In this document: piece by piece, positions 1-9,546 of the stretch | How positions within the stretch are numbered: the first letter of the stretch is position 1 | Layout: every line of letters starts with the position of its first letter | Source: Cliona cf. orientalis | Taxonomy: Eukaryota > Porifera > Demospongiae > Clionaida > Clionaidae | Assembly: GCA_963930775.1 (NCBI GenBank) | Contig: OZ005693.1 | Location: 930,001 to 994,000, forward strand | Length of the DNA: 64,000 bases | Direction of reading: 5' to 3' | Notes under the pieces: generated by a model | The model's database searches: none | Told to the model about the DNA's origin: nothing | What the model saw: only the letters and a program-made list of their open reading frames with translations | Position numbers and translations under genes: made by a program

Positions 1-3000
1 CTGCTCGAGCACTGTCTCCTTGACAACAACGACGAAGTGAGAGATAGGGCGCTACTCTACCTCGAGGTGCTCAGGCAGAAACAGAAGGCACTCTTCTCGG
101 CTTATATACTCAACCGTAAGCTCTGTCCCTTGGTACCTACATGTATTTTTTTGTTGATTTCTAGTACCGTATTTCTTCTAAAAATTCGGCATGAAAATAA
201 TAATATTGCTTTAGCTTCGCCGAATTTTTAGAGGTTAATATTCAACATTCTGTCTGCGTGCGCATTCCATTCCCGTTTATAGCATATACACGTGACAACC
301 TTTACCGAAAATAAGAGACTATTTTCAATCATTCGGTAAAGGGTGCCAAATAATTAGAAGGGCCGAATTTTTAGAAGAAATACGGTATTGGAATTCTTAG
401 CTCAATTACATATAGTGTTCGAATTATGGGCAGTGGTGTGTTTCTGTCAAAGCGTATCTTGTACCGTTATACTATATACAACAAAAAAATATTTTTTAGA
501 CGATCATTTTTCTTACATACAGCACCAAATTATCTCTGCCGTGACAAGGGTAATGTTGGTAAAATATTGGTAAAATTGGTGAAGTTAGTAATGTTAGTGC
601 CATAGGCGACAGCAGCGACAAGGGTAATGTTGGTAAAGTTGGTAATGTTGGTGCCATAGGCGACGGCAGCAATAAGGGTAAAGTTGGTAAAGTTAGTAAT
701 TTTGGTGCCGTAGGCAACGGCAGTGACAAGGGTAGTGTTGGTAAAATTAGTAATTTTGGTGCCATAGGCGACAAGGGTGATGTTGGTAAAGTTGGTAAAA
801 TTAATAAGTTTGGTGCCGTAGGATGGCAGTGACAATGGTAATGTTGGTAAAATTGGTAAATTAGTGATTTTGGTGCCGTAGGCGACGGCAGCGACAATGG
901 TAATGTTGGTAAAGTTAGTAATATTGGTGCTGTACCTTAAGGACACTTTTGTTTGTGGGTATTAAATTTAGCGAAATTAGCAATTTGCCTAATTTTCGCT
1001 AAAAATTTTACCCGCGAATATTAAATTTTCAAATAAATAGAATGTTATTATTTTGAAAAAAAAATGCCAAAATGAGTACCTGCTAAATGCGCTATTTCCG
1101 AAATCCGCTACAATTTGTATCCGCAAATAATTACTATCTTGGTAGTATGGTAGAATATTTTATGGGTGAAATTTTTGTTATATATCACTTCTAACTGTAT
1201 TGTAATTATTTTTTTTTTTTTCCCCGCTCAGCTCTGAGTGTGTCAGTGGTGGGTCTGGAGAGAGCTCTGGTTCAGTACTGCAGTCAGCCAAATGATCAGC
1301 CGTTCGATATCAAGACTGTTCCCATCGAGACCGCGCCATCCCTGGCACAGGGACCAAGATGTAAGGGAAACAATTATTAATTATCTGGACAGGGATTTAT
1401 TCCCAATTTTTGAAGGGAATGGTAGTGAAGTATCAAGTCTTGATTTCTCCTCCTGTAGAACCAAAAAATTGATAATCTTGCATTAATCCATCTTCTGTGC
1501 TTTATTCCTTTCCTGTAGCTATCGGTGAGACGACTCCTGGTGCGTCTGTGCAGAAAGCCACCCCAGCTGCTTCTAGGCAGGACATCTTTGCTGGTAAATT
1601 TAACCTCCTTGATTACTTTATTGCTTACTTACTATCACGTTTTACAATTGAACTTGTATTCTTCTTTCAGAGCAACTTGGATCTATTCCAGAGTTTTCTA
1701 CACTTGGTCCTTTGTTCAAGTCTGCTGACAAGCCTGTCGAGCTGACTGAAAGTGAGACAGAGTACGTCGTGCGCTGCATCAAGCACACTTTTGCCGACCA
1801 TATTGTATTCCAGGTGAGATTTTTATTGGTCGGTTTTGGTAATGTTGGTCACATGATCATTTGTGGACTATACATCAGCACTGCAGGGCCCTCTTCAGAA
1901 AGTTGAGGAATATTTCACTCAGCTTTCCCTCATTTACCCTGCTAGAGAAATATTTCTAGCTACTGAGCGCCCCTTCTGCATACAAATTGAAGGGGTTTGA
2001 GTAGTTAGAAGACACTATAATAATATTACAGTCTCCCACCCCACACACACATAAAATTAATGAAAAGTGCTAATCAGGTTATATATACCTGTGCATGTCA
2101 TGTCTGTTATCGAGAATGTATCAGTGGTGGATGTATTATCACTGCCTTGTCTTCATCATCGTGCAGTTTGATGTGACCAACACTCTCAACGATCAGCTCC
2201 TTGAGAATGTCCGCGTTGAGATGGAGGAGGCCGAGGGGTTCTCCGTCGTGTCCTACGTCCCCATCCCCAGTCTCCCGTACGACAAGCCAGGCACTACATA
2301 CACGTTGGTCAGGATGAATGACCCCAACTCTGTCACCGGGACGTTCTTGAACACGCTCAAGTTTGTGGTGAAGGACTGTGATCCCAATACTGGGGAGCCG
2401 GACGATGATGTCGGATATGAGGATGAATATGTGGTGAGTACCATATTAATTATCGGATCTAAAAAAAGTTTGTTGAAATTTATAGTCAATACTAATATAC
2501 ACAACTTCTATGACATTGTGTATATAGTGGCCTTGCATAAATCAGTAAAGGATGTTGAATATTATAATTTTAGAGGTGCTGAATTTTAGTGAACCTTTGA
2601 TACAATACAGCTGGAGAATGTTGATGTGGTCGTGGCGGACCACGTCCAGCGTGTGATGAAGCCGAACTTTGCCGCCTCCTGGGAGGAGATTGGAGACGAG
2701 AACCAGGTCGAGGAGACCTTTGCACTCAGCTCCATGAAAGATATTCAAGGTTGGTGGTAGTACCGTAAAGGTACATTTTTCTGCGCTCGAAAAAATTATG
2801 CGAATTGGTCAAAACGGGCCTCTTGAAGAATTTACGCGATTTTCATTTATGCGTTTAAATGTTGCATGCATTACAAACATATGGCGCAATAATATTAATT
2901 TTATGCGATACAAATTTATGCGACCGCTGCTGACTCGCATTTAATACAACTTGCGCAGAAAAATGTCGCTTTACGGTAGTATAGCTAGCTAACTACTGTT

Positions 3001-3306
3001 GTTTGAACGGGTGATATGATACGTAGTCTCTCTCTCTTTTCCCCCTCCATCTCCCCTCTCTTTCTCTCTCCACCAGACGCTGTAGGTCAGATCATCAACT
3101 TCATGGGTATGCAGCCTTGTGAGCGTTCTGACAAGGTTGACCTCAATAAGCCTGCCCACACCCTACTCCTGGCAGGTGTGTATCGTGGTGGCCATGATGT
3201 CTTGGTTCGCGCCCGGCTAGCTCAGTCTCAAGCCGTCACCATGAAGATCACTGTCCGTGGTGATGACATCATCGCCTGTGAGACCATTGCAGCTGCTGTG
3301 GGGTGA
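1..3306 (+). CDS. COPG1: Coatomer subunit gamma (gamma-COP), 3' part of gene
   Basis: Encodes the C-terminal 365 residues of gamma-COP, a core subunit of the COPI coat on Golgi and ER vesicles. The 5' end lies outside the window. Exons read as 1-115, 1232-1360, 1519-1593, 1671-1813, 2167-2433, 2611-2749 and 3077-3306, all with GT-AG borders and consistent phase. The first exon carries the end of the helical adaptin-type trunk ([17 protein letters not shown]). A linker follows, then the appendage: its immunoglobulin-like part ([31 protein letters not shown]) and platform part ([39 protein letters not shown]). These strings match the conserved animal gamma-COP appendage, and the stop is TGA at 3304. 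Introns hold two short inverted-repeat elements and a minisatellite. Vertebrates have two paralogues; which one this corresponds to cannot be told from this fragment. Confidence 0.95.
165..387. mobile_element. MITE-like element, TACCGTATTTC termini
   Basis: A 223-bp segment in a gamma-COP intron. Its ends are near-perfect inverted repeats of about 26 bp, beginning TACCGTATTTCTTCTAAAAA at the left and read in reverse complement at the right. It has no coding capacity. The outer TA could be a target duplication. It looks like a non-autonomous DNA transposon; no transposase was seen. Confidence 0.75.
546..945. repeat. Minisatellite in gamma-COP intron
   Basis: Imperfect tandem repeat of roughly 55-65 bp built from blocks such as GGTAATGTTGGTAAAGTTGG and GTGCCATAGGCGACGGCAGC, about seven copies. 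The composition keeps long reading frames open on the minus strand (Thr/Asn/Leu-rich), but these are repeat artefacts inside an intron. Confidence 0.8.
2761..2978. mobile_element. MITE-like element, TACCGTAAAG termini
   Basis: A 218-bp segment in the last gamma-COP intron, bounded by inverted repeats: TACCGTAAAG then ACATTTTTCTGCG at the left, the complement ending CTTTACGGTA at the right. The interior carries scattered TTTATGCG-like words. No reading frame. The outer bases match those of the element at 165-387, although the interior is unrelated. Confidence 0.75.
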
Positions 3307-4129
3307 AACTGTGTGGACTAGACTAGGAGTCTGAAAATTGAAAGAACTGTAACTTTTTTTTGTAGATTGGTTATTAATTTTATGAAATAAAAAAATTTTT
3401 CAGACGATTTTTTCTTATAATAATCATCCAACCTGGGTATGAGGTTATTGGTAGATTCGACATTCGTGCAGAGCGAGAACATCACCATTGCAGTGGTAAG
3501 TTCGAGCAGCTGCCGCATCAATCAAGGGGTGTGGTCTACAAAGTAAGTTCAAAATTCATTCTCTGAAGGGGCTGGCACCCAGACTAGAGTACGAGTTTAC
3601 TGTAAGCAACTTGTGCATATTAGCCACATTATCCCATGATTGTGAGATCAAATTAGACGTACTCGTCTTTGTATTGTAGAAGGATATTATCGTGCATGTT
3701 ATATATTATGCTAATAGAACACAAGGTAAAAAATAGTTAATTTTTTTAACTTTTGCGCAATTTATGGTAAAGGTCGTCACAAAATCGTAGAACGCGAATT
3801 TTCTTCCGCTAATTAGATCTTGAGATAGTGGGAAGATTCTGCGGTAGAAACTCCCTAGCACAAGGCTAGACAGACGAGGCACCACAAACAAGTCAGTGGT
3901 ATTTGTCCTCCAAATGGAGCACATCAACAACTCCTCACCAACACCTTCCATGGAGTGCTGCGTCTTGAATAGTCCCTGTCTAAACAACATCACACTCGAG
4001 CTTAGCCTTAGGCATTTAAGTAGACACCTTCAGAATCAACAGCGAGAACACATCGCCATTTCTTATGTAATTATGCATAGCGTATGTCACGTGGCACTGC
4101 ACGTTATGACGTGATATCTGATAGATTGA
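3307..4129. other. Intergenic DNA after gamma-COP
   Basis: Holds the presumed 3' untranslated region of gamma-COP and AT-rich DNA. One copy of the recurring motif GGTAAAGGTCGTCA lies at 3766-3779. Short reading frames here have no recognisable similarity. Nothing else seen. Confidence 0.5.
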
Positions 4130-4353
4130 TACCGTATAGCCGGAAATATTGGCGGAAATTAAATTTGGCGGTTGAGCCCAAAAGCGCTATTGCAAGAATA
4201 TTGGCGGGTTTAAATTTGGCGGATCAGTACGGGATCGCCATACGTATATATGCGAGTAGAAAATTTTGGCGGATTTTAATTTGGCGGTTGTGATGTACGC
4301 ATATACGTATACACAGCCAAACCGCCAAATTTAATTCCCCGCCAATATTTCTA
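4130..4353. mobile_element. MITE-like element, family shared with 61576-61779
   Basis: Starts TACCGTATAGCCGGAAATAT and has inverted arms built on AAATATTGGCGG and AATTAAATTTGGCGG, with the complement at 4322-4352. The same sequence, including GTTGAGCCCAAAA and ATATATGCGAGTAG, recurs at 61576-61779, so this is a dispersed family. The right terminus here has lost the outer bases. Confidence 0.75.
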
Positions 4354-4502
4354 GATCGATCCGATTGGTCACGTGGTACTGCACACGCGATGCATGACGT
4401 AATTAATACGCGCGATCGTTATGACGTCAAGGCTCCTCGACTGCGCGTGCGCTGCATGCATGCACTGCATGCTAGCTATAGCCACACCCTTCCACCTCGG
4501 AT

Positions 4503-4529
4503 GGGGGGGGGGGGGGGGGGGGGGGGGGG
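4503..4529 (+). repeat. Poly-G run (27 G)
   Basis: Uninterrupted G tract. A second run of 20 lies at 5367-5386. Both are in intergenic DNA between gamma-COP and the single-exon gene. Such runs can form G-quadruplexes and are prone to length error in sequencing. Confidence 0.9.
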
Positions 4530-4796
4530 TGGCGCGCCGACAAGGCTATGCAAAGCTTGGTTCTGATTGCTCGCTATGGCTGTATTTGTATGTGATTGCA
4601 ACCGGCGATAAAGCAAACCTTGAACCTGATTGGTCAGCGAAATTATACAGTTAGCTATACGGCGATGTTGCCTTCCGGATTTCTGCGGTAAGTTTGTTAA
4701 CGTCACAATGACGTAATTATTCCTTCCAAAAATAGATTGGAAGTGCCGAGACCCATATCCATGTACATTAATACCTATTATAATGGGGTCTAGGGA

Positions 4797-5019
4797 CTCA
4801 CTTCTTTCACTCGATCCGAAGAACGGAAGTGCAAGACTTCATTGGCAACCCATCCCCCAACCCCCCAGCCCCTCCCATCCGTAGATCGCAACGGGCCACG
4901 CCCCAATAACACAATATTCATTATTATCATTAATTAATAATAATATTATATATACGCGTATATACGTCAAAATACGTAGCCTTATACTTCCGTTCTTCGG
5001 ATCGAGTGAAAAAAGTGAG
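4797..5019. mobile_element. Inverted-repeat element with 34-bp arms
   Basis: Left arm CTCACTTCTTTCACTCGATC continuing through CGAAGAACGGAAGT (4797-4831) is matched in reverse complement by ACTTCCGTTCTTCGGATCGA continuing to GTGAG (4986-5019), with one or two mismatches. The spacer is AT-rich with alternating TA and CG words. No coding capacity. Consistent with a foldback or MITE-type element. Confidence 0.7.
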
Positions 5020-5551
5020 CCCCCTATTATAATGTATAATAAGAACCATCACGTACAGACTTCATTGAATCTAAAATTGAAGCGATCGCTGTCTCTTTCA
5101 TCTATCGAGAAATTGCTGACAGCCTAGCCACCTTCGCTTGTTGACGAACTCTTGATAACGTCACCGAAACGAAGCGTTTTCAACTCATATCCGAAAACAG
5201 CCTACACATGCACTGACATGGAACGGCAAATCATTAAAACAGGCTCGCTCTGACAAGACTATTTATCAATCAACGGTTGTAGTTCGCGGTGGAAAAACGC
5301 GATCATGTCCAAGAAAGGCGCATAAGTCGGAGCTGGCAGAAGGTAAGAGATTTAGCGATCTGGAGCGGGGGGGGGGGGGGGGGGGGAGTCAGCCTCACCG
5401 TAGACTGATTATCGTTCGGCGCTTCGCGATCCCGCGCCGCTCGAGGAACACTGACGTCATAATAACGTAACTTTTTCCAAAAATAGACACCCGGACTCTT
5501 CCTGGTTAACAGGAAATAATTATGTTCTAGCCCACTTCCTGATTCTAGGTC
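5020..5551. other. Intergenic DNA with poly-G run
   Basis: Contains the G20 tract at 5367-5386 and no supported gene. Short reading frames show no family similarity. The stretch ends at a TATA-like box. Confidence 0.4.
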
Positions 5552-5559
5552 TATATAAG
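5552..5559 (+). promoter_or_regulatory. TATA-like box upstream of tandem array
   Basis: TATATAAG about 60 bp before a short open stretch (from 5616) that runs into the repeat array at 5765-6520. Similar boxes follow at 6735 and 7203. Whether this one drives a transcript is not shown. Confidence 0.35.
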
Positions 5560-5764
5560 AGCACATCCCGCGCTCAATATCTCATTTCCAGTCGAGTCAA
5601 GTAGAGTATTACGAAGTGGTCCAGTCACCCTGTGAATGCCGTCTGAAACGAATAATAATCAGATATTATGTGGTGAAGACAAATTTGGCTTTCGTGAATA
5701 CCTTCAGTTCTGCCACGTTTGCCCATTTCAACAACGTATCCTTACAATGCATGACATATAAACA

Positions 5765-6520
5765 TCTCCGAAGAAGTCGATACTTTGTGATAAACATCTC
5801 TGAAGAAGTCGATACTTCGTTGAGATGTGTGCATGAGATAAACATCTCCGATACTTTGTTGAGATGTGTGCATGAGATTAACATCTCCCAAGTTGAGGAG
5901 ATGTGTTGAGATGTGTGCATGAGATGAACATGTCCCAAGTTGAGGTGTGTGTGTGTGTGTGTGTGTGACATAAACATCTCCGAAGAGGTCAATACTTCAT
6001 TGAGATGTGTGATAAATGTCTCCGAAGAGGTTGATACCTTGTTGAGATGTGTGCATGAGATGAACATCTCCCAAGTTGAGATGTGTGTGTGTGTGTGTGT
6101 GTGTGACATAAACATCTCCGAAGAGGTCGATACTTCATTGAGATGTGTGATAAACGTCTCCGAAGAGGTTGATACTTTGTTGAGATGTGTGCATGAGATG
6201 AACATCTCCCAAGTTGAGGTGTGTGTGTGTGACATAAACATCTCCGAAGAGGTCGATACTTCATTGAGATGTGTGATAAACGTCTCCGAAGAGGTTGATA
6301 CTTTGTTGAGATGTGTGCATGAGATGAACATCTCCCAAGTTGAGATGTGTGTGTGTGTGACATAAACATCTCCGAAGAGGTCGATACTTCATTGAGATGT
6401 GTGATAAACGTCTCCAAAGAGGTCGATACTTTGTTGAGATGTGTGCATGAGATGAACATCTCCAAAGAGGTTGATACTTTGTTGAGATGTGTGTGTGTGT
6501 GTCAGATAAACATCGCCAAA
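5765..6520. repeat. Tandem array of about 120-140 bp units with GT runs
   Basis: Each unit contains sub-repeats of the type ATAAACATCTCCGAAGAGGT then CGATACTTCATTGAGATGTG, a GCATGAGATGAACATCTCCC segment and a (GT)n run of variable length. Full units begin near 5968, 6109, 6231 and 6359, with degenerate copies before and after. The unit leaves long open frames on both strands. On the plus strand it reads SEEVDTLLRCVHEMNIS-like repeats, with one frame continuing into unique sequence to a stop at 6715. I treat this as a minisatellite; translation is possible but unsupported. Confidence 0.8.
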
Positions 6521-6734
6521 GGGGTTGATACTACGGAAACTATGGCTCCGTGTTGCACCCAGAGATGTGTTACAGGTCGAGTCAAAAACACAACGGTCGA
6601 TCCACAGATGTGTTGCAGGTCAGGTCACCACATAAACCATGTTGCGGTGGAAATTGATTCAGTCAATCAGTGGATCCGTGCTGCAGTCGAAGATTATCGC
6701 ATGAATACAGGGTAAAATGACATGACATTATGAG

Positions 6735-6742
6735 TATAAAAG
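6735..6742 (+). promoter_or_regulatory. TATA-like box
   Basis: TATAAAAG between the two tandem arrays. It matches the box at 7203 in core sequence. No supported start codon follows closely, so its role is unproven. Confidence 0.35.
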
Positions 6743-6837
6743 AAGAGCACTTAATTAGATACAATTAGTTATGCCAAAGTTGGGATCTAGCAAGTATCAA
6801 ACTTTTGTTCAGTTATATATACGTAAGCGTTAGCGTT

Positions 6838-7175
6838 TCAGGCTCTGTGGAACAGTACTTGTGCAAAGCTGATTCAGGATCACAAAGACAGTAGAAAACG
6901 GATTCACAATACTCGTACAAAACGGATTCACAAAGAAAGTGGGACCAGTGGAACAGTACTCGTACAAAACGAATTCACAAATACTCGTACGAAACTGATT
7001 CACGAAGACAGTAGGACTAGTGGAACAGTATTCATACAAACGAATTCACGACCAGTGGAACAATATTCATACAAAATAGATTCACAAATACTCGTACGAA
7101 ACGGATTCATAAAGACAGTAGGATCAGTGGAACACTACTCGTACAAAACGGATTCACAAAGACAGTAGGACAAAT
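6838..7175. repeat. Tandem array upstream of the 7271 gene
   Basis: Imperfect copies of a unit of about 40-60 bp made from AGTGGAACAGTACTCGTACA, AAACGGATTCACAAAGACAG and TAGGACC. Six or more partial copies end about 30 bp before the TATA box of the next gene. The position suggests a promoter-proximal repeat that might hold repeated regulator sites (inference). Confidence 0.75.
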
Positions 7176-7202
7176 AGCACTCGCACAGGAAGGGGGGGGG
7201 GG

Positions 7203-7210
7203 TATAAAAG
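7203..7210 (+). promoter_or_regulatory. TATA box of the single-exon gene
   Basis: TATAAAAG directly after an 11-base G run (7192-7202). A start of transcription about 30 bp downstream would give a leader of about 40 bases before the ATG at 7271, which sits in a near-ideal context (GCCACCACCATGG). Confidence 0.7.
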
Positions 7211-7270
7211 CAGAGGATCCAGCTTGACCTCGTCAGTTAATCTGGTAATCATCTGAAAGGGGCCACCACC

Positions 7271-8458
7271 ATGGACTTGGAAAAAAACAGTACAAGCCAA
7301 CTAAAAGGTGGGCACCACAGTGGACATCCACACAAGGAAGAAATTATCATCAAACAATTGACCGATCTGGACAACGATCATCAAACACTACTGACACCGC
7401 CACAACCACGTAATTATAAGCGACAGATAAGCTGTGATAGTGAGGATGAGCTATATGTACCTGCACCAAAGAAATTCAAAGCTGATAATACTCATCATCA
7501 AGTAGCAATCGTAATTCCCATTATGGCAAAACGACTACGACATAACATTGGTACCTACAATCGTTGGAGAGGAAACGGTTTCGATGTAGTACTTGTATTC
7601 TATAAGGATGAAGAAGGAGCAGTTACCAACATACTTGATCATTATACTCCAGATATTGCAATGCACCCCTATACCACAAGCATTCCTCCAAATGCTGGAA
7701 TAGCAAAACGCAAAGCTTACCATATTGTTCAGAAATACCTCAATCGACCCGACTTCCAGTATGCTCTGTTGCTTGATGATACAGTGAATGACATTGTCAA
7801 CACACACACGGCGAAATCCTTCATGACCACTCCAACTGAATTCCACCGTGCAGTGATGCAATTTGCTGAAGAGTCCCCCATCTTTGGAGGTACAGTGGCA
7901 TACAAGAGACATCCAGAAGAGTGCAAGCAAGAAGGGATCGCAACAGTTAATGGATGTTTCTTGCAGCAAGCACTTATCTTCTCGTGTAGAGGAACTCCGA
8001 CTCTGAAAAAACACTTCAAAAATGTAGATGACTATGTAGCAAAGATGAGGAGATTGAGCTACAGGAAAGTGCCATTTGGGGAGGATGTTGCATTTCAAGT
8101 TGCTCTATATGAGCATGAACTACTTTCAACAAAGAAGCTCCCAGGGCCTCAGTTCTGGGGGATTGGAATTTCACGTATTCATCATGATTCTTCAACAAAG
8201 CCATCATTTGATCAGCTGGGAGCTGCAACTAAAGAGGCGTTGAAAGACATGCTGATCTACCTGGATAAGCAAAATGCACTCAGCATCAACCCCCAAACCA
8301 ACGAATTGAGGGGAGTGAGGGTCATTCCAGGAGGACATATACGCATTCCCATCACAGGCAGCGAAAGAGAACGACCGTGGAAGGAGGCTTTCGATTATAC
8401 TTTCCAATACAGCAAAGAGAACAAAATTAATATACTATCTTGTATTAATGTCATATAA
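7271..8458 (+). CDS. Single-exon protein, possible glycosyltransferase-like fold, nuclear signal
   Basis: Encodes 395 residues without introns, unlike most neighbouring genes. The first 75 residues are hydrophilic and acidic, ending in a basic patch (PAPKKFK, residues 64-70) that resembles a nuclear localisation signal. No signal peptide or membrane segment is seen. From residue 77 the pattern suggests a GT-A-like nucleotide-sugar fold. There is a beta strand VAIVIPIMAKR, then GFDVVLVFYKDEEG, then an acidic pair in YALLLDDTVNDI (DD at 169-170), then GED at 270-272 followed by a histidine-containing C-terminal part (SRIHHDSS). This is reminiscent of the TAGT-type glycosyltransferase domain described in GREB1 proteins and base-J enzymes, but I cannot confirm homology. 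The start is well supported by the Kozak context and TATA box. Confidence 0.75.
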   Translation: MDLEKNSTSQLKGGHHSGHPHKEEIIIKQLTDLDNDHQTLLTPPQPRNYKRQISCDSEDELYVPAPKKFKADNTHHQVAIVIPIMAKRLRHNIGTYNRWRGNGFDVVLVFYKDEEGAVTNILDHYTPDIAMHPYTTSIPPNAGIAKRKAYHIVQKYLNRPDFQYALLLDDTVNDIVNTHTAKSFMTTPTEFHRAVMQFAEESPIFGGTVAYKRHPEECKQEGIATVNGCFLQQALIFSCRGTPTLKKHFKNVDDYVAKMRRLSYRKVPFGEDVAFQVALYEHELLSTKKLPGPQFWGIGISRIHHDSSTKPSFDQLGAATKEALKDMLIYLDKQNALSINPQTNELRGVRVIPGGHIRIPITGSERERPWKEAFDYTFQYSKENKINILSCINVI

Positions 8459-8848
8459 ATAATTAATAGGAATTGAGATTATGAGTTATTACAAAAAGTA
8501 CTGATATGCAGTGTACTCCTTCATAGAGCCATGCTGGGTATATTATAATTTCACGTGACAGATGTACCATTATAATATTATTAGCTGTACCGTTTTTTCG
8601 GAGCCTTTTTCTTCACATGTTCCTTCCAGCAATACAGACATAAATGCAAAATATTCTATTGGGCATTCTCATGCCTGGGCGTATGTACGCTGTTCTAATT
8701 AATTTTAGCGAATTACAGATTTACACTCGTACACGAACGTTAATTAAAATTAATTTTATCGCCATCGTGGTAGGAACGTTGAACCAAGTGTAAACCAGAG
8801 AAAAGTAAGGAAGACAGACCTCGTTGTCAGTCACAATCAGCTCATTAA
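8459..8848. other. Intergenic DNA after the single-exon gene
   Basis: AT-rich; presumably contains the 3' end of the upstream transcript. No gene, tRNA or clear repeat seen. Confidence 0.4.
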
Positions 8849-9199
8849 ACGATTTAAGGCGTGAATGTTTATCTCTTTAAAAGGTGTGAATCGCACTATA
8901 TCACACGTATGCATATGCCCACTGGTGGTCAAAAATACACTATGGGTATGGGAAGAAATGCTCTAAAGAAATAGCAAGGACTCTTGCCATTCATCTATCG
9001 CCACAATTATGGATACTTTAGTGGCTGATCTTACTGCACTCATGCTCTAGGCTCGATTTTTATCGTGTCGTAGCAACTGAGTGTATTTCTATTCCCATAT
9101 ACAACTAATACATTTGAGGCAGCAGCAAAGGTGCGAGTCGCGCCTGGTCACACCTCCTGGTGCTCATCTAATCGGCTAAATGTTCACGCCTTAAGTCGT
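8849..9199. mobile_element. Inverted-repeat element, ACGATTTAAGGCGTGAA termini
   Basis: Left end ACGATTTAAGGCGTGAATG (8849) is mirrored at the right by TTCACGCCTTAAGTCGT (9183-9199). About 350 bp, no coding capacity. A candidate MITE of a family not otherwise seen in this window. Confidence 0.55.
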
Positions 9200-9546
9200 C
9201 TATAGCACCAGGAGTGGCTAAGAAGGCGATCGACTTGCTGCTCACTGAGCGACTCGTAAATACAACGTATCCGTCAATATCGCCAAAAAACTGGCTTCAC
9301 TTCGTCGTAAATACTGCGTTTTGTTGGCCACACCTAGCTATGGACACTACCCACTATGTGCTTTCTGCTCATGCGCACAACCTGGCACACGACATAGGTA
9401 AAGGTCGTCAACTGGCTGCTTGCATCATTGAGCTCTTTGACCACAGATATGCTCCGACATCGACTCTGCAGCGCGTGCGGGGTATGTGCTCTATAGAGCT
9501 CTAGTTGGGGTTGTGATTAATCTTGGGGAGGATACTAGTATTCTGG
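9200..9546. other. Intergenic DNA before the vezatin 3' end
   Basis: Contains one copy of GGTAAAGGTCGTCA (9397-9410). A 96-codon open frame here starts from GTG and has no recognised similarity. I do not call it a gene. Confidence 0.4.

Noticed and set aside
496-946. Two overlapping minus-strand frames of 133 and 138 codons
   Set aside because: Entirely within a minisatellite in a gamma-COP intron; Thr/Asn/Leu repeats with no start context.
5666-6331. 221-codon minus-strand frame (FISCTHLNKVSTSSE repeats)
   Set aside because: Reverse translation of the tandem array. The complementary strand is equally open, so the frame is a product of the repeat unit.
5552-8458. Possibility of a CRISPR array or bacterial operon in the repeat region
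   Set aside because: Repeat units are too long and irregular, spacers are absent, and neighbouring genes are spliced animal genes.
9214-9504. 96-codon plus-strand frame after the 8849-9199 element
   Set aside because: Starts from GTG, no recognised similarity, no splice partners or promoter, and faces the vezatin 3' end.
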